The notes beneath the pieces were generated by a model. It was not told where the DNA came from and ran no database searches. It worked only from the letters and a program-made list of their open reading frames with translations. A DNA stretch of 45,527 bases from Bacteroidales bacterium (GTDB lineage: Bacteria; Bacteroidota; Bacteroidia; Bacteroidales; VadinHA17): positions 1 through 45,527 of the forward strand of contig JALVJE010000015.1 of NCBI GenBank assembly GCA_027028505.1, read 5' to 3'. Numbering within the stretch: position 1 is the stretch's first letter; each line of letters starts with the position of its first letter. Below, piece after piece: positions 34,064 to 42,008 of the stretch. A program made the translations under genes and the position numbers.

Positions 34064-34140
34064 ACACTCCAAACTCCACACTCCAAACTCCACACTCCAA
34101 ACTGTTAAGGTAGAAGGCAGAAGGCTAAAGGCAAAATGGG
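34064..34140. repeat. Heptad array alternating ACACTCC/AAACTCC then GAAGGCA
   Basis: Six units alternate ACACTCC and AAACTCC, then phase continues as TAAGGTA, GAAGGCA, GAAGGCT, AAAGGCA, AAATGGG. The 33960-34291 spacer has no gene; after 34140 a GTCGAACGGTC phrase precedes the next promoter. Confidence 0.92.
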
Positions 34141-34245
34141 AGTATGGGATAATGAAGGATAATCGACGAACAATGATCGTCGAAGGTCGAACGGTCAAAA
34201 AGTAGAAAAAATGAGTGTATTTCGGGTTTATTAAAAAATATCCCG

Positions 34246-34253
34246 TATCTTTA
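34246..34253 (+). promoter_or_regulatory. Candidate -7 element (TATCTTTA) for the RRM gene
   Basis: Close to TAnnTTTG and 38 bp before the ATG. No clear TTTG at -33. Confidence 0.4.
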
Positions 34254-34291
34254 TATCGTTAACTGATTTTCTAATTTTATTTAAACGTATC

Positions 34292-34540
34292 ATGAACATT
34301 TATGTTGGTAATCTCCATTACGATGTCACCGGAGATGAATTAAAAGAGATCTTTGAAGAATATGGTGAAGTGGACTCTGCAAAAGTGATCACGGACAAAT
34401 ATTCGGGAAGAAGCAAAGGATTTGGTTTCGTTGAAATGAAAAATGACAACGAAGCTCTTAAAAGCATTGACGAGCTGAATGGGGCCGACATCAAAGGCCG
34501 CAACATCAAAGTAAGTCAGGCCAGACCGCGCGAATATTAA
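34292..34540 (+). CDS. RRM-domain RNA-binding protein
   Basis: 82 residues comprising a single RNA recognition motif. RNP2 is IYVGNL (residues 3-8) and RNP1 is KGFGFVEM (about 43-50), with the aromatic residues needed for RNA stacking. Such small single-RRM proteins are widespread in Bacteroidota and Cyanobacteria and act as global RNA chaperones or post-transcriptional regulators; individual targets are not predictable. The gene is monocistronic, with its own promoter and a strong terminator shared with the convergent helicase gene. Confidence 0.95.
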   Translation: MNIYVGNLHYDVTGDELKEIFEEYGEVDSAKVITDKYSGRSKGFGFVEMKNDNEALKSIDELNGADIKGRNIKVSQARPREY

Positions 34541-34565
34541 GATTCAGAATAATCTTCAAAGGAAA

Positions 34566-34595
34566 ACGGCACCCTCGGTGCCGTTTTTTTTTTTT
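34566..34595. terminator. Bidirectional intrinsic terminator
   Basis: ACGGCACC (34566-34573) and GGTGCCGT (34577-34584) with a 3-nt loop, then twelve T on the plus strand. On the minus strand the hairpin is followed by TTTTCC, so it can also end the convergent helicase transcript. Confidence 0.9.
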
Positions 34596-34601
34596 GCCGG
34601 A

Positions 34602-36041
34602 TCAGATCTCTTCGCCTGCGCCGAAGTATGCATCGGGGAAGTTGACCAGGTAAAGTTTCTCGGAAGCACGGGTGAACGCGGTGTAGAGCCATCGCAGATA
34701 CTCGACGTTCATCCGTTCTCTGGGCAGATACCCCTGGTCCAGAAATACTGTTCGCCACTGCCCTCCCTGGGCTTTGTGACAAGTGATGGCATAAGCGAAC
34801 TTGATCTGTAAAGCGTTGAAATAGGGATCCCCTCTCACCTGATCATAAGCTTTTTTTCGTGATATACTCCCTTTAACGGGATGGTCCTCCAGGATCTTAT
34901 AGAAAAGCTCCTTGTTCTGTTCGGCGGTGAGCGAGGGGGTATCCAGTTGCAGGGTGTCGAGCAGCACCTTGGCCTCCATCGCCGGCATATCCTCCCTGGC
35001 GGGCATGGTAAAGGTGACATCGGCAAAACGGTGACCGTACCGTTCTTCCCTGTTCCCGATCTTTTCTATGCGCAGGATATCGCCATTGGCCAGAAAATCG
35101 GCTTCCTCCCCCGTTGAGAGCCAGTAATAGTTGTTTTTCACCACCATCACCAGATCCTCGCGTGAGATATCTTCTTCGCGATGCAGGATCTGATAGCGGA
35201 TGCCCTCGTTGTATTTGTTAGCCATTTTGTTCGACCGCACAATGATCGTAACATCCTCCCGGTCGTATCCCTGAAAATGATCTTCCAGGAGCTCGAAAAG
35301 CTCCCTTCCGGATGTCCTTTCCAGATCCCTGAAATAATCTGTCCGGAAGAGAGGGAGTTGCACTTTTTCTTTAGCGATCAGCTTTCTCAGTCGTGTGGCA
35401 TTGATGAGGATGCCCGAGTTTTCAGCCTGGCGTATCACCTCATCCAGGAAGACCTCGGTCACGGGATAACCGTATTTCTTCAGCTTTTCCGTATCGAGGG
35501 CCTCGGAGATCGCTGTGCCTACGGGCGGCAACTGGGCGGTATCGCCGATGAGCACCAGTTTGCAGTTCTTCCCCTGAAAGACATAATCGACCAGATCATC
35601 CAGCAGATGACCTGTGCCAAAGAGAGAACTATCGCCCGACTGATTGGCGATCATGGACGCCTCATCCACGAAAAAGAAGGTATCGGACATCTTATTGAAG
35701 CCCAGGACGAACTTCCCGAAACCATCTTTGGAGGAGCGCTGGCGGTAGATCTTTTTATGGATCGTAAAGGCCTCGGAACCGGTATAGCCCGCCAGCACTT
35801 TGGCCGCCCGGCCGGTAGGTGCCAGCAAAAGGGAACGGATACCATGCTCCTCCAGGATACGTACTAGCGCCCGCACAGCCGTTGTCTTGCCCGTACCGGC
35901 ATAGCCCTTGACGACCAGGATCTCCGGCTGACCCCGGCGATCCATAAATTCCAGGAAACGATCGAACAACACTCTTTGACCTTCGGTAGGATCGTTCTCC
36001 AGGTATTCCAGATACTTACTTTTCAGATAATCCTTCAGCAT
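34602..36041 (-). CDS. RecD-like ATP-dependent DNA helicase
   Basis: 479 residues of helicase superfamily 1B. Walker A is VKGYAGTGKTTAVRALV, motif II FFFVDEASMIAN, motif III LVLIGDTAQLPPVG, and the C-terminal UvrD_C_2 segment KFAYAITCHKAQGGQWRTVFLD with YTAFTRASEKLYLVN (motifs V-VI). It lacks the long N-terminus of RecD2 and is half the size of RecD in RecBCD, so it fits the short AAA_30-type helicases common in Bacteroidota. No recB or recC is nearby. Probably acts in DNA repair, but the specific role is inference. Transcribed opposite to both neighbours, with a divergent promoter region at 36042-36136. Confidence 0.9.
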   Translation of the reverse strand: MLKDYLKSKYLEYLENDPTEGQRVLFDRFLEFMDRRGQPEILVVKGYAGTGKTTAVRALVRILEEHGIRSLLLAPTGRAAKVLAGYTGSEAFTIHKKIYRQRSSKDGFGKFVLGFNKMSDTFFFVDEASMIANQSGDSSLFGTGHLLDDLVDYVFQGKNCKLVLIGDTAQLPPVGTAISEALDTEKLKKYGYPVTEVFLDEVIRQAENSGILINATRLRKLIAKEKVQLPLFRTDYFRDLERTSGRELFELLEDHFQGYDREDVTIIVRSNKMANKYNEGIRYQILHREEDISREDLVMVVKNNYYWLSTGEEADFLANGDILRIEKIGNREERYGHRFADVTFTMPAREDMPAMEAKVLLDTLQLDTPSLTAEQNKELFYKILEDHPVKGSISRKKAYDQVRGDPYFNALQIKFAYAITCHKAQGGQWRTVFLDQGYLPRERMNVEYLRWLYTAFTRASEKLYLVNFPDAYFGAGEEI

Positions 36042-36090
36042 TTTTTTCCAAATAATAAAAAGATTCTGTTCATGAATCCATTTTTTATTA

Positions 36091-36098
36091 TAAATTTG
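36091..36098 (+). promoter_or_regulatory. -7 promoter element (TAAATTTG)
   Basis: Exact TAnnTTTG match 38 bp before the ATG at 36137, heading the hypothetical-DUF3822-rsmD cluster. Confidence 0.6.
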
Positions 36099-36136
36099 CC
36101 AGCAAACTTACACAAAACTTAACATAACTATTTAAG

Positions 36137-36763
36137 ATGAGAACAGTTATCAAAGTTATTCTACTTCTGGTGATCATTATTTTGGGGTATTTCCTTTACC
36201 AAAGTATCATGGAACCTATCCGGTTTAACCGGGAAAAAGACAAACGTGAAAAAGCAGCCATTGAAAGACTGAAAGATATCCGTAAAGCCGAAGTGGCATA
36301 TAAAGCCAAGTACGGACGATTTACAGGCAGTTTTGATACCCTGATCCATTTTGTAAAATATGATTCTTTCCCCCTGGTGCGTGCTATCGGGAGTATTCCT
36401 GACAGCCTGTGGGGAGAGATCACGGAAGCTGAGGCCATCAAGCGTGGTATCATTATTCGTGACACCAGTTATGTACCCGTCCTTGACTCACTGTTCGGGA
36501 GAGATTATCCCATCGACTCGATCCGGTACGTCCCTTATTGCGACACGGCCCAGTTCCGTCTGGGAGCAGGCAGAATTGAGACCGCCTCAAAAGTGAAGGT
36601 GGATGTTTTTGAAGCCTATGTGTTGAATGATGTACTCCTCCACGGTCTGCCCAAGCAGTTGATCATCAACTACAATGCCCGCAGGGAAAAGATCGTTGGT
36701 TTCAAAGGACTGAAAGTCGGCTCACTGACACAGGCTACGAACAATGCCGGTAACTGGGAGTAA
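36137..36763 (+). CDS. Conserved hypothetical membrane-anchored protein
   Basis: 208 residues, no named family that I can assign. Residues about 5-24 form one membrane helix (VIKVILLLVIIILGYFLYQ), followed by a basic-acidic helix (REKDKREKAAIERLKDIRKAEVAYKAKYGRFTGSFDTLIHFV) that resembles the start of pseudopilin-like proteins, where a hydrophobic helix runs into ...RIRKAQLAYKAKYGKYT. The remainder is probably periplasmic. It precedes the DUF3822 gene by 12 bp and the two are probably co-transcribed with rsmD. Function unknown. Confidence 0.8.
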   Translation: MRTVIKVILLLVIIILGYFLYQSIMEPIRFNREKDKREKAAIERLKDIRKAEVAYKAKYGRFTGSFDTLIHFVKYDSFPLVRAIGSIPDSLWGEITEAEAIKRGIIIRDTSYVPVLDSLFGRDYPIDSIRYVPYCDTAQFRLGAGRIETASKVKVDVFEAYVLNDVLLHGLPKQLIINYNARREKIVGFKGLKVGSLTQATNNAGNWE

Positions 36764-36775
36764 TGATGACATTTC

Positions 36776-37627
36776 ATGGCAGAATTTGCATATCTGGATG
36801 AATCCTTAGACATTAATCAGACCGGTATGTATCATATGTCCATTCAGGTCAGCCTGAATGGACTTTCTTTTAGTATCCTGAACACTGTCGACAACAAATA
36901 CGTTGCCTTAAAGCACTATCCCTATGTCCAGGAGGAGAAAACCACGCTGGCAGAGCTGATCGGTGACGTGGTTGCCCGTGATGAATTCCTGGGCAGGGAT
37001 TACAAAAGCCTGGCCGTGATGCCGGTTGGGTTCCGGTCGACCATGGTCCCCTCACCCTTGTTCCGCGAGAATGATAAAGAGCTCTTTTTCAGTTTCAATC
37101 ACCCCCTTGAGGAAGGAGAGACCGTTATGTCTGCCCGGGCCAGGGCGATCGATGCCTATGCTCTTTTTGCCATGGCTCCCGGGATGCCGGAAGCTATAAA
37201 AAATTCATTTCCCCGGGCCCGGGTCCTGCATCAGACCATCCCCTTCCTTGAAGGGATCGTCAGATATCTCTGGATAAAAGGGAAAGAACCGGCCATGTTC
37301 CTGAATGTCCATGACGATTTTTTTGACCTGGCCGTGTTCAGGGGACAGACGCCCCTGCTGATCAATGCTTTCCGCTACCGGCAGGTGAACGATATGATCT
37401 ATTTCATTCTGTATACCATGAAAACGCTGGAGATGGATCCGGCCACCTCTCCGGTGATCCTGCAGGGAAAGATCAATACCACCTCAGGGCTTATCAACTC
37501 CCTGAAACGTTATGTGAAGAAGATCTCCTTTGCCCGGAGAGACCCCTCCTTCACCTACAGCTACACATTCAACATGGTTTCCGAACACACCTTTGTCAAC
37601 CTGTTCAACGTCTATCCGTGCGTATAA
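36776..37627 (+). CDS. DUF3822 family protein
   Basis: 283 residues typical of the DUF3822 family, which is confined to Bacteroidota and almost always next to rsmD. The pattern LSIQVSLNGLSFSILN-like MSIQVSLNGLSFSILNT near the N-terminus, FLNVHDDFFDLAVFRG and LLINAFRYRQVNDMIYFIL in the middle recall an actin/ASKHA-like fold with two halves; this similarity is my reading. No catalytic residues can be named. The end overlaps the rsmD start codon by 10 bp. Confidence 0.9.
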   Translation: MAEFAYLDESLDINQTGMYHMSIQVSLNGLSFSILNTVDNKYVALKHYPYVQEEKTTLAELIGDVVARDEFLGRDYKSLAVMPVGFRSTMVPSPLFRENDKELFFSFNHPLEEGETVMSARARAIDAYALFAMAPGMPEAIKNSFPRARVLHQTIPFLEGIVRYLWIKGKEPAMFLNVHDDFFDLAVFRGQTPLLINAFRYRQVNDMIYFILYTMKTLEMDPATSPVILQGKINTTSGLINSLKRYVKKISFARRDPSFTYSYTFNMVSEHTFVNLFNVYPCV

Positions 37628-38166
37628 TACGTGGCAAATACAGGAAACACAGGATCTCTCCCCCACGCTCCTTACAGGCCCGTCCTACGACCGATATGGC
37701 CAAAGAAGCGCTTTTCACGATCCTGGAAAACCATTTCGATCTCGAAGAGAGCTCTGTTCTGGACCTTTTCTCCGGCACCGGCAGCATCAGCTATGAGTTC
37801 GCCTCCCGCGGCACCCAACAGATCATGCTGGTGGAGAACGATCCCCGTCAGCTTCGTTTTATACGCAACACCCTGCGCGAGCTGGAGATGACGGAAGTGG
37901 AGGTGGTACGGGCCAATGTCTTCGCTTTCCTGCGGCATGCTTCCCTCTCTTTCGATATTATCTTCGCTGATCCTCCTTATGCCCTGAAGGATATAGAGAC
38001 CCTGCCGGATATGATCTTCGGCAATTCTTTTCTGGCTCCCGGGGGATGGTTCATCCTGGAACATTCCCGGAAACAGGATTTCTCTCATCATTCTCATTTT
38101 CTTTTTCTGAAAAAATATGGTCAGGTACATTTCAGTTTTTTCGGACAAGCAGAAAAAAGATCGTAG
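37618..38166 (+). CDS. rsmD: 16S rRNA (guanine-N2)-methyltransferase, RsmD type
   Basis: 182 residues; expected to methylate G966 of 16S rRNA. N-terminal MRIIRGKYRKHRISPP and RPTTDMAKEALFTIL are characteristic, the SAM site is VLDLFSGTGSISYEFASRG, and the catalytic motif is FADPPY. The start codon is GTG inside the last codons of the DUF3822 gene, so translation of the two is coupled. Confidence 0.95.
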   Translation: MRIIRGKYRKHRISPPRSLQARPTTDMAKEALFTILENHFDLEESSVLDLFSGTGSISYEFASRGTQQIMLVENDPRQLRFIRNTLRELEMTEVEVVRANVFAFLRHASLSFDIIFADPPYALKDIETLPDMIFGNSFLAPGGWFILEHSRKQDFSHHSHFLFLKKYGQVHFSFFGQAEKRS

Positions 38167-38298
38167 AGGGAGAAAGAGACACTTTTTATTGGGAATAATC
38201 GTTCCGATTTTCTCATATTACAGACCGTCATGACCATAATATCCTGTTCTTGACCTCACACCCATCCGGTTAATTAGCTTTTATGTGAAAATATTACG

Positions 38299-38306
38299 TA
38301 TTTTTG
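38299..38306 (+). promoter_or_regulatory. -7 promoter element (TATTTTTG) of the ABC operon
   Basis: Exact TAnnTTTG match 26 bp before the ATG at 38333. No clear -33 TTTG. Confidence 0.6.
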
Positions 38307-38332
38307 TTTTCGGCTGACAAGTACTTATAGCT

Positions 38333-39262
38333 ATGCTCACGGTAGAAAATATCAAAAAGTCCTTTGGCACTGTCCAGGCCCTGAAGGGGATCTCCTTTGA
38401 AGTGAACAAGGGAGAGATATTCGGGCTGCTGGGCCCCAACGGTGCCGGCAAGACCACGGCCCTCTCCATCCTCACCTCTCTGATCGATCCGGACTCCGGT
38501 TCCGTTTTTTATGACGGAGAGAATATCTTTTCACATCCCGCCTGGTGGCGTAAGAAAATAGGCGTGGTGCCCCAGGAGATCGCCTTCTATGAAGAGTTGA
38601 CTGCCCGCGACAATCTTCTGCTGTGGGGGGCCCTTTACGGACTAAGCGACAAAGAAGCCAGGGAACGGGCCGGATACTTGCTGCAGCTCATGGGACTGGG
38701 TTCAAAGGAAAAGGCAAAAGTATCCGAGTTCTCCGGCGGGATGAAAAGGAGACTGAACATTGCGCTGGGGATCGTGCACAAACCCGAAGTGTTGTTCCTG
38801 GACGAGCCGACGGTAGGCATCGACGTGCAGGCAAGGGTAAACATCCGGGAACTGCTCAGGAATTTTATCCATGAGGAGATGGCAATTATCTACACCACCC
38901 ATCAACTTGAAGAGGCTGAAGAGCTGTGCGACAGGCTAGCCATCATGGACGAGGGAGAGATACGGGCACAGGGAACGTTGAAAGAGCTGATCGCACAACT
39001 GGGCGAAGAAACGGAAGTGGAATTCACCGGCGACTTTGAGGAAGAAACCGTCAGATCACTGGAATTCGGTACGACAAATGTGAGGCTCAGCCGGTTCTCC
39101 GGGGACAGCATCCTGCTGGAGGTGAAAGAGGAGGAGATCATCCCGGATATCGTGGAATTGTTCATGAAGAACGATGTCACCATCAACACCATGGACATAA
39201 AAAGGCCCAACCTGGAGACCCTGTTCCTCAAACTGACCGGAAAAAACCTGCGGGAAGGATGA
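38333..39262 (+). CDS. ABC transporter ATP-binding protein (ABC-2 type exporter)
   Basis: 309 residues. Walker A GPNGAGKTTALS, Q-loop VVPQEIAFYEELTARDN, signature FSGGMKRRLN, Walker B VLFLDEPTVGID and the switch His in YTTHQLEEAEELCDR are all present. A C-terminal extension of about 80 residues (from about 228) resembles DUF4162-type domains. It energises the two permeases that follow, each overlapping the preceding gene by 4 bp (ATGA). Substrate unknown; drug or lipid-like export is the usual guess for this arrangement. Confidence 0.95.
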   Translation: MLTVENIKKSFGTVQALKGISFEVNKGEIFGLLGPNGAGKTTALSILTSLIDPDSGSVFYDGENIFSHPAWWRKKIGVVPQEIAFYEELTARDNLLLWGALYGLSDKEARERAGYLLQLMGLGSKEKAKVSEFSGGMKRRLNIALGIVHKPEVLFLDEPTVGIDVQARVNIRELLRNFIHEEMAIIYTTHQLEEAEELCDRLAIMDEGEIRAQGTLKELIAQLGEETEVEFTGDFEEETVRSLEFGTTNVRLSRFSGDSILLEVKEEEIIPDIVELFMKNDVTINTMDIKRPNLETLFLKLTGKNLREG

Positions 39263-40497
39263 GAAAGATCGTAAGACTGGCCATTTCCGATTACAAAAGA
39301 AGGTGGAACAAGCCGGTGCTGATCCTGCTGTACATATTTACACCGGTTGTCCTCTCGCTCATTATGTGGCTGGCATTCGGCGGTGCCGGTAAAAACCACG
39401 ACTTCGCCCCGTTGAGGATAGCCGTGGTCAACAAAGACAAGGACGGTCTCCTGTCCGAATTCATGGTAAACGCCCTGAACAACGAAAAGACAAAAAAACA
39501 TATCAAAACTTTCATCGTCACGGAAGAAAAGGCCCGTGAGATGATCAACCACCGGAAAGTATCGGGGATCATCATCTTCCCGGAAGGATTCTCAAAAGAT
39601 ATCCTCAACGAGAAGAAAACAGAGATCACACTGATCAAGAACCCCACCGAGACGATCTATCCCCTGATCGCCGAGACCGGCCTGGACCTGGTGAAAGACG
39701 GCACCAACTATTTCCTGGCCATTTTCCACGATGAGATCGGAGTGATCCGGCAGGCGGTGGAAAAAGATGAAAAGATCAACAGTGTCACTCTAACCTCGAT
39801 GTATAACAACATAGGCGACAAGATCACCCGCCTCACTCCGCTCTTTACAGATAAGAAGATCGTCGTGGAAGATATCAAAAAGAAAAAAAAAGGAACATCC
39901 CTGGCCATCTATTTCTTTGCGGGGATGTCTTTCTTCTTTATGTTCTTCATCTCCAATGCCATCCTTCTTGACATGGTAAAGGAAAGGAATAAGTTCATCA
40001 TCAAAAGGCTCTTCCTCTCGGAGCTGAAGAAAAAGGAGTACTATTTCGCCCGGCTGGTCAGTACGGTAGTTTTCATCTTTACGATCGAGCTGGTGCTGGC
40101 TGTCACGGGCCGGCTGCTTTTCGGGATAAAGGTGGATTCGCTGTTCTGGCTCTTTGCCGCTCTGGTCATCTCTGCCCTGCTTCTGTCCCTTTGCTCTGCC
40201 TTTATCATGGGCATATCCCGCAATGAAAAACAGGCTCACAACTACGGGATGATCTTCGTTTTCCTTTTTGCCATACTGGGAGGCTCGCTGATCCCGGTGA
40301 GTGCTCTGCCCGCAGCTGTCAGGGGACTGTCGGTAATATCACCGCTGTACTACATGACCGAATCCATGATCTCCCTGTCCACACATGATATGGACAGGTT
40401 TTTTCAGGTTCTGAAGATCGCCACGATCATCGCAGCAGGATTGTTTGTTATTTCCTGGTTTCTGAATATCAAAAAACTGAAAAAGATCGTAAGATGA
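39259..40497 (+). CDS. ABC-2 type permease 1
   Basis: 412 residues of the ABC2_membrane_3 type. One N-terminal membrane helix (VLILLYIFTPVVLSLIMWLAF), a large extracytoplasmic domain of about 170 residues, then five helices including YFFAGMSFFFMFFISNAIL and MIFVFLFAILGGSLIPVSALPAA. Begins with ATGA overlap with the ATPase gene and ends with ATGA overlap with the second permease gene. Confidence 0.93.
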   Translation: MRKIVRLAISDYKRRWNKPVLILLYIFTPVVLSLIMWLAFGGAGKNHDFAPLRIAVVNKDKDGLLSEFMVNALNNEKTKKHIKTFIVTEEKAREMINHRKVSGIIIFPEGFSKDILNEKKTEITLIKNPTETIYPLIAETGLDLVKDGTNYFLAIFHDEIGVIRQAVEKDEKINSVTLTSMYNNIGDKITRLTPLFTDKKIVVEDIKKKKKGTSLAIYFFAGMSFFFMFFISNAILLDMVKERNKFIIKRLFLSELKKKEYYFARLVSTVVFIFTIELVLAVTGRLLFGIKVDSLFWLFAALVISALLLSLCSAFIMGISRNEKQAHNYGMIFVFLFAILGGSLIPVSALPAAVRGLSVISPLYYMTESMISLSTHDMDRFFQVLKIATIIAAGLFVISWFLNIKKLKKIVR

Positions 40498-41588
40498 AAG
40501 GGATCCTGAAATTTGCCTTTACGGAACTGAAACTCATCCTGCGGGAGCGGTCTTTTTATTTCTGGGCCATAGTCCTGCCCGTCGCCTTTGTTTACATCTT
40601 CTCGGGCCTCGGCAACGGGAACACAGTAAAGTCAACCGGTCCGGAGGTTCTTATTGTCAACCGTGACACCGGGTCCTGTTCGACCGCACTGATAGCGCAC
40701 CTGCGAAAAGAGCACGTGACCCTTGCCTTCGACACTTCGCGGGAAAAGGTCCAAAGAGAATTCATCATCCCTCCTGATTTTACGGAAAAAGTAAGGGATA
40801 AGGAAAAGGCGACCCTGCAATTCAGGATCGGCGGTGCTACGCTGGATGAGGCGGCCGTCCAGGTAAAAGTCTCCCTTTACAGGGCCATCTACAAGTATCT
40901 GATCAACAAATACACCGGCATTGAGGATCCCCGGGAAGTCCTGACCATCCACACTACGTGGGCCGGCCGTGAGAGCTATATCCCCTCGGGAGTGATCCAT
41001 CAGATGCCGGCGACGATCCTGACCTTTCTCCTTTTCAACCTGTTGATCTTCGGAGGCACCAATCTCACCAAACTGCGGGACCGGGGCATGCTAAAACGCT
41101 TCGCGACAACGCCTGCCGGTAAAAAAGGACTTTGGGCCGGCCTTTTCCTGACCAACATGCTGGTGGCTTTGCTGGTCATCGTCATCATCATGGTCAGCTC
41201 GATCCTGCTTTTCTCCGCCTCTTTCGGGCTCGTTCCCCTGCTTTACCTGATCCTTCTTTTACTTGTTTTTGCAACTTTTGTGGCATCCCTGAGCATCTAT
41301 ATGGGATCGGTTTTGAAAAAGCCGGAAGCCGTAACCGGCGTTTCCGTACTGGTAGCCAATGTGCTGGCCGCTCTGGGAGGCACCTGGTGGCCTGTCGAGA
41401 TCGTACCGGATTTCATGAAAAAGATCGCCATGCTCCTGCCCACCGGCTGGGCCATGGCTGCCAGTGACAAGCTGCTTTTTTATAAATTCCCTTTCTCCTC
41501 CATCCTGCTGCACCTGATCGTCCTGACGGGTTTCACCCTGATCTTTGCCTTCCTCTCCATCCGGTATTTCAGGATCGAAAAAGTATGA
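40494..41588 (+). CDS. ABC-2 type permease 2
   Basis: 364 residues with the same layout as permease 1: first helix FYFWAIVLPVAFVYIFSGLG, a smaller periplasmic domain, then five membrane helices ending LHLIVLTGFTLIFAFLSIRYF. The two differ enough to act as a heterodimer. Last gene of the operon. Confidence 0.93.
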   Translation: MKGILKFAFTELKLILRERSFYFWAIVLPVAFVYIFSGLGNGNTVKSTGPEVLIVNRDTGSCSTALIAHLRKEHVTLAFDTSREKVQREFIIPPDFTEKVRDKEKATLQFRIGGATLDEAAVQVKVSLYRAIYKYLINKYTGIEDPREVLTIHTTWAGRESYIPSGVIHQMPATILTFLLFNLLIFGGTNLTKLRDRGMLKRFATTPAGKKGLWAGLFLTNMLVALLVIVIIMVSSILLFSASFGLVPLLYLILLLLVFATFVASLSIYMGSVLKKPEAVTGVSVLVANVLAALGGTWWPVEIVPDFMKKIAMLLPTGWAMAASDKLLFYKFPFSSILLHLIVLTGFTLIFAFLSIRYFRIEKV

Positions 41589-41702
41589 TGCTCCCGTCAT
41601 GAGGAATGCGGAGGGACGATCGTTCTTTTGCCCCGGGGGTAATGACAAAAAAAGGAGGATAAAAATTATGGACACCTGTTGCCGGGAATAAAAAAAATTG
41701 CT

Positions 41703-41710
41703 TATTTTTG
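41703..41710 (+). promoter_or_regulatory. -7 promoter element (TATTTTTG) of tRNA-Asp
   Basis: Exact TAnnTTTG match 13 bp before the tRNA, with TTG at 41679-41681 as a possible -33 element. Confidence 0.65.
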
Positions 41711-41723
41711 CCCACGCTAAAAA

Positions 41724-41797
41724 GGTCACGTAGTTCAGTTGGTTAGAATGCCGGCCTGTCACGCCGGAGGTCGCGAGTTCGAGTCTCGTCGTGACCG
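41724..41797 (+). tRNA. tRNA-Asp (GUC)
   Basis: 74 nt. Acceptor arms GGTCACG and CGTGACC with discriminator G; anticodon stem CCGGC/GCCGG with loop CTGTCAC, anticodon GTC at 41758-41760; T arm GCGAG-TTCGAGT-CTCGT. The CCA end is not encoded, as is common in this phylum. Confidence 0.95.
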
Positions 41798-41809
41798 CCT
41801 CCAAAACAC

Positions 41810-41837
41810 AACCCGATGAGAGATCATCGGGTTTTTT
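41810..41837 (+). terminator. Intrinsic terminator of tRNA-Asp
   Basis: AACCCGATGA / TCATCGGGTT perfect 10-bp stem, GAGA tetraloop, then six T. Confidence 0.92.
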
Positions 41838-41882
41838 GTTTTCCGGGCCTCGTCGGAAATTTCTTTTCGTAAGAGGACTGGA

Positions 41883-41914
41883 AAACAAAAATAAAGGACC
41901 GGTAAGCCGGTCCT
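41883..41914 (-). terminator. Intrinsic terminator of the potassium channel gene
   Basis: On the minus strand AGGACCGG / CCGGTCCT forms an 8-bp stem with a 4-nt loop followed by TTATTTTTGTTTT. Confidence 0.8.
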
Positions 41915-41992
41915 GGTTGTGTTCTGGAGGCAATGGCACCCTCCTGAGTCCGCGAGTTCCGGCTTGCCGGAACGAGCAATCTCGTCGTGACC
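41915..41992. pseudogene. Rearranged copy of the tRNA-Asp 3' end and flank
   Basis: GGTTGTGTTCTGGAGGC (41915-41931) is the inverted copy (16 of 17) of the sequence just after the tRNA (41798-41814). CGCGAGTTC (41951-41959) and TCTCGTCGTGACC (41980-41992) match the T-arm and acceptor end of the tRNA exactly, but 20 bp including a TTCCGG/CCGGAA palindrome replace the GAG of the T loop. Confidence 0.6.
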
Positions 41993-42008
41993 ACCCTCTC
42001 CTCTCCGG

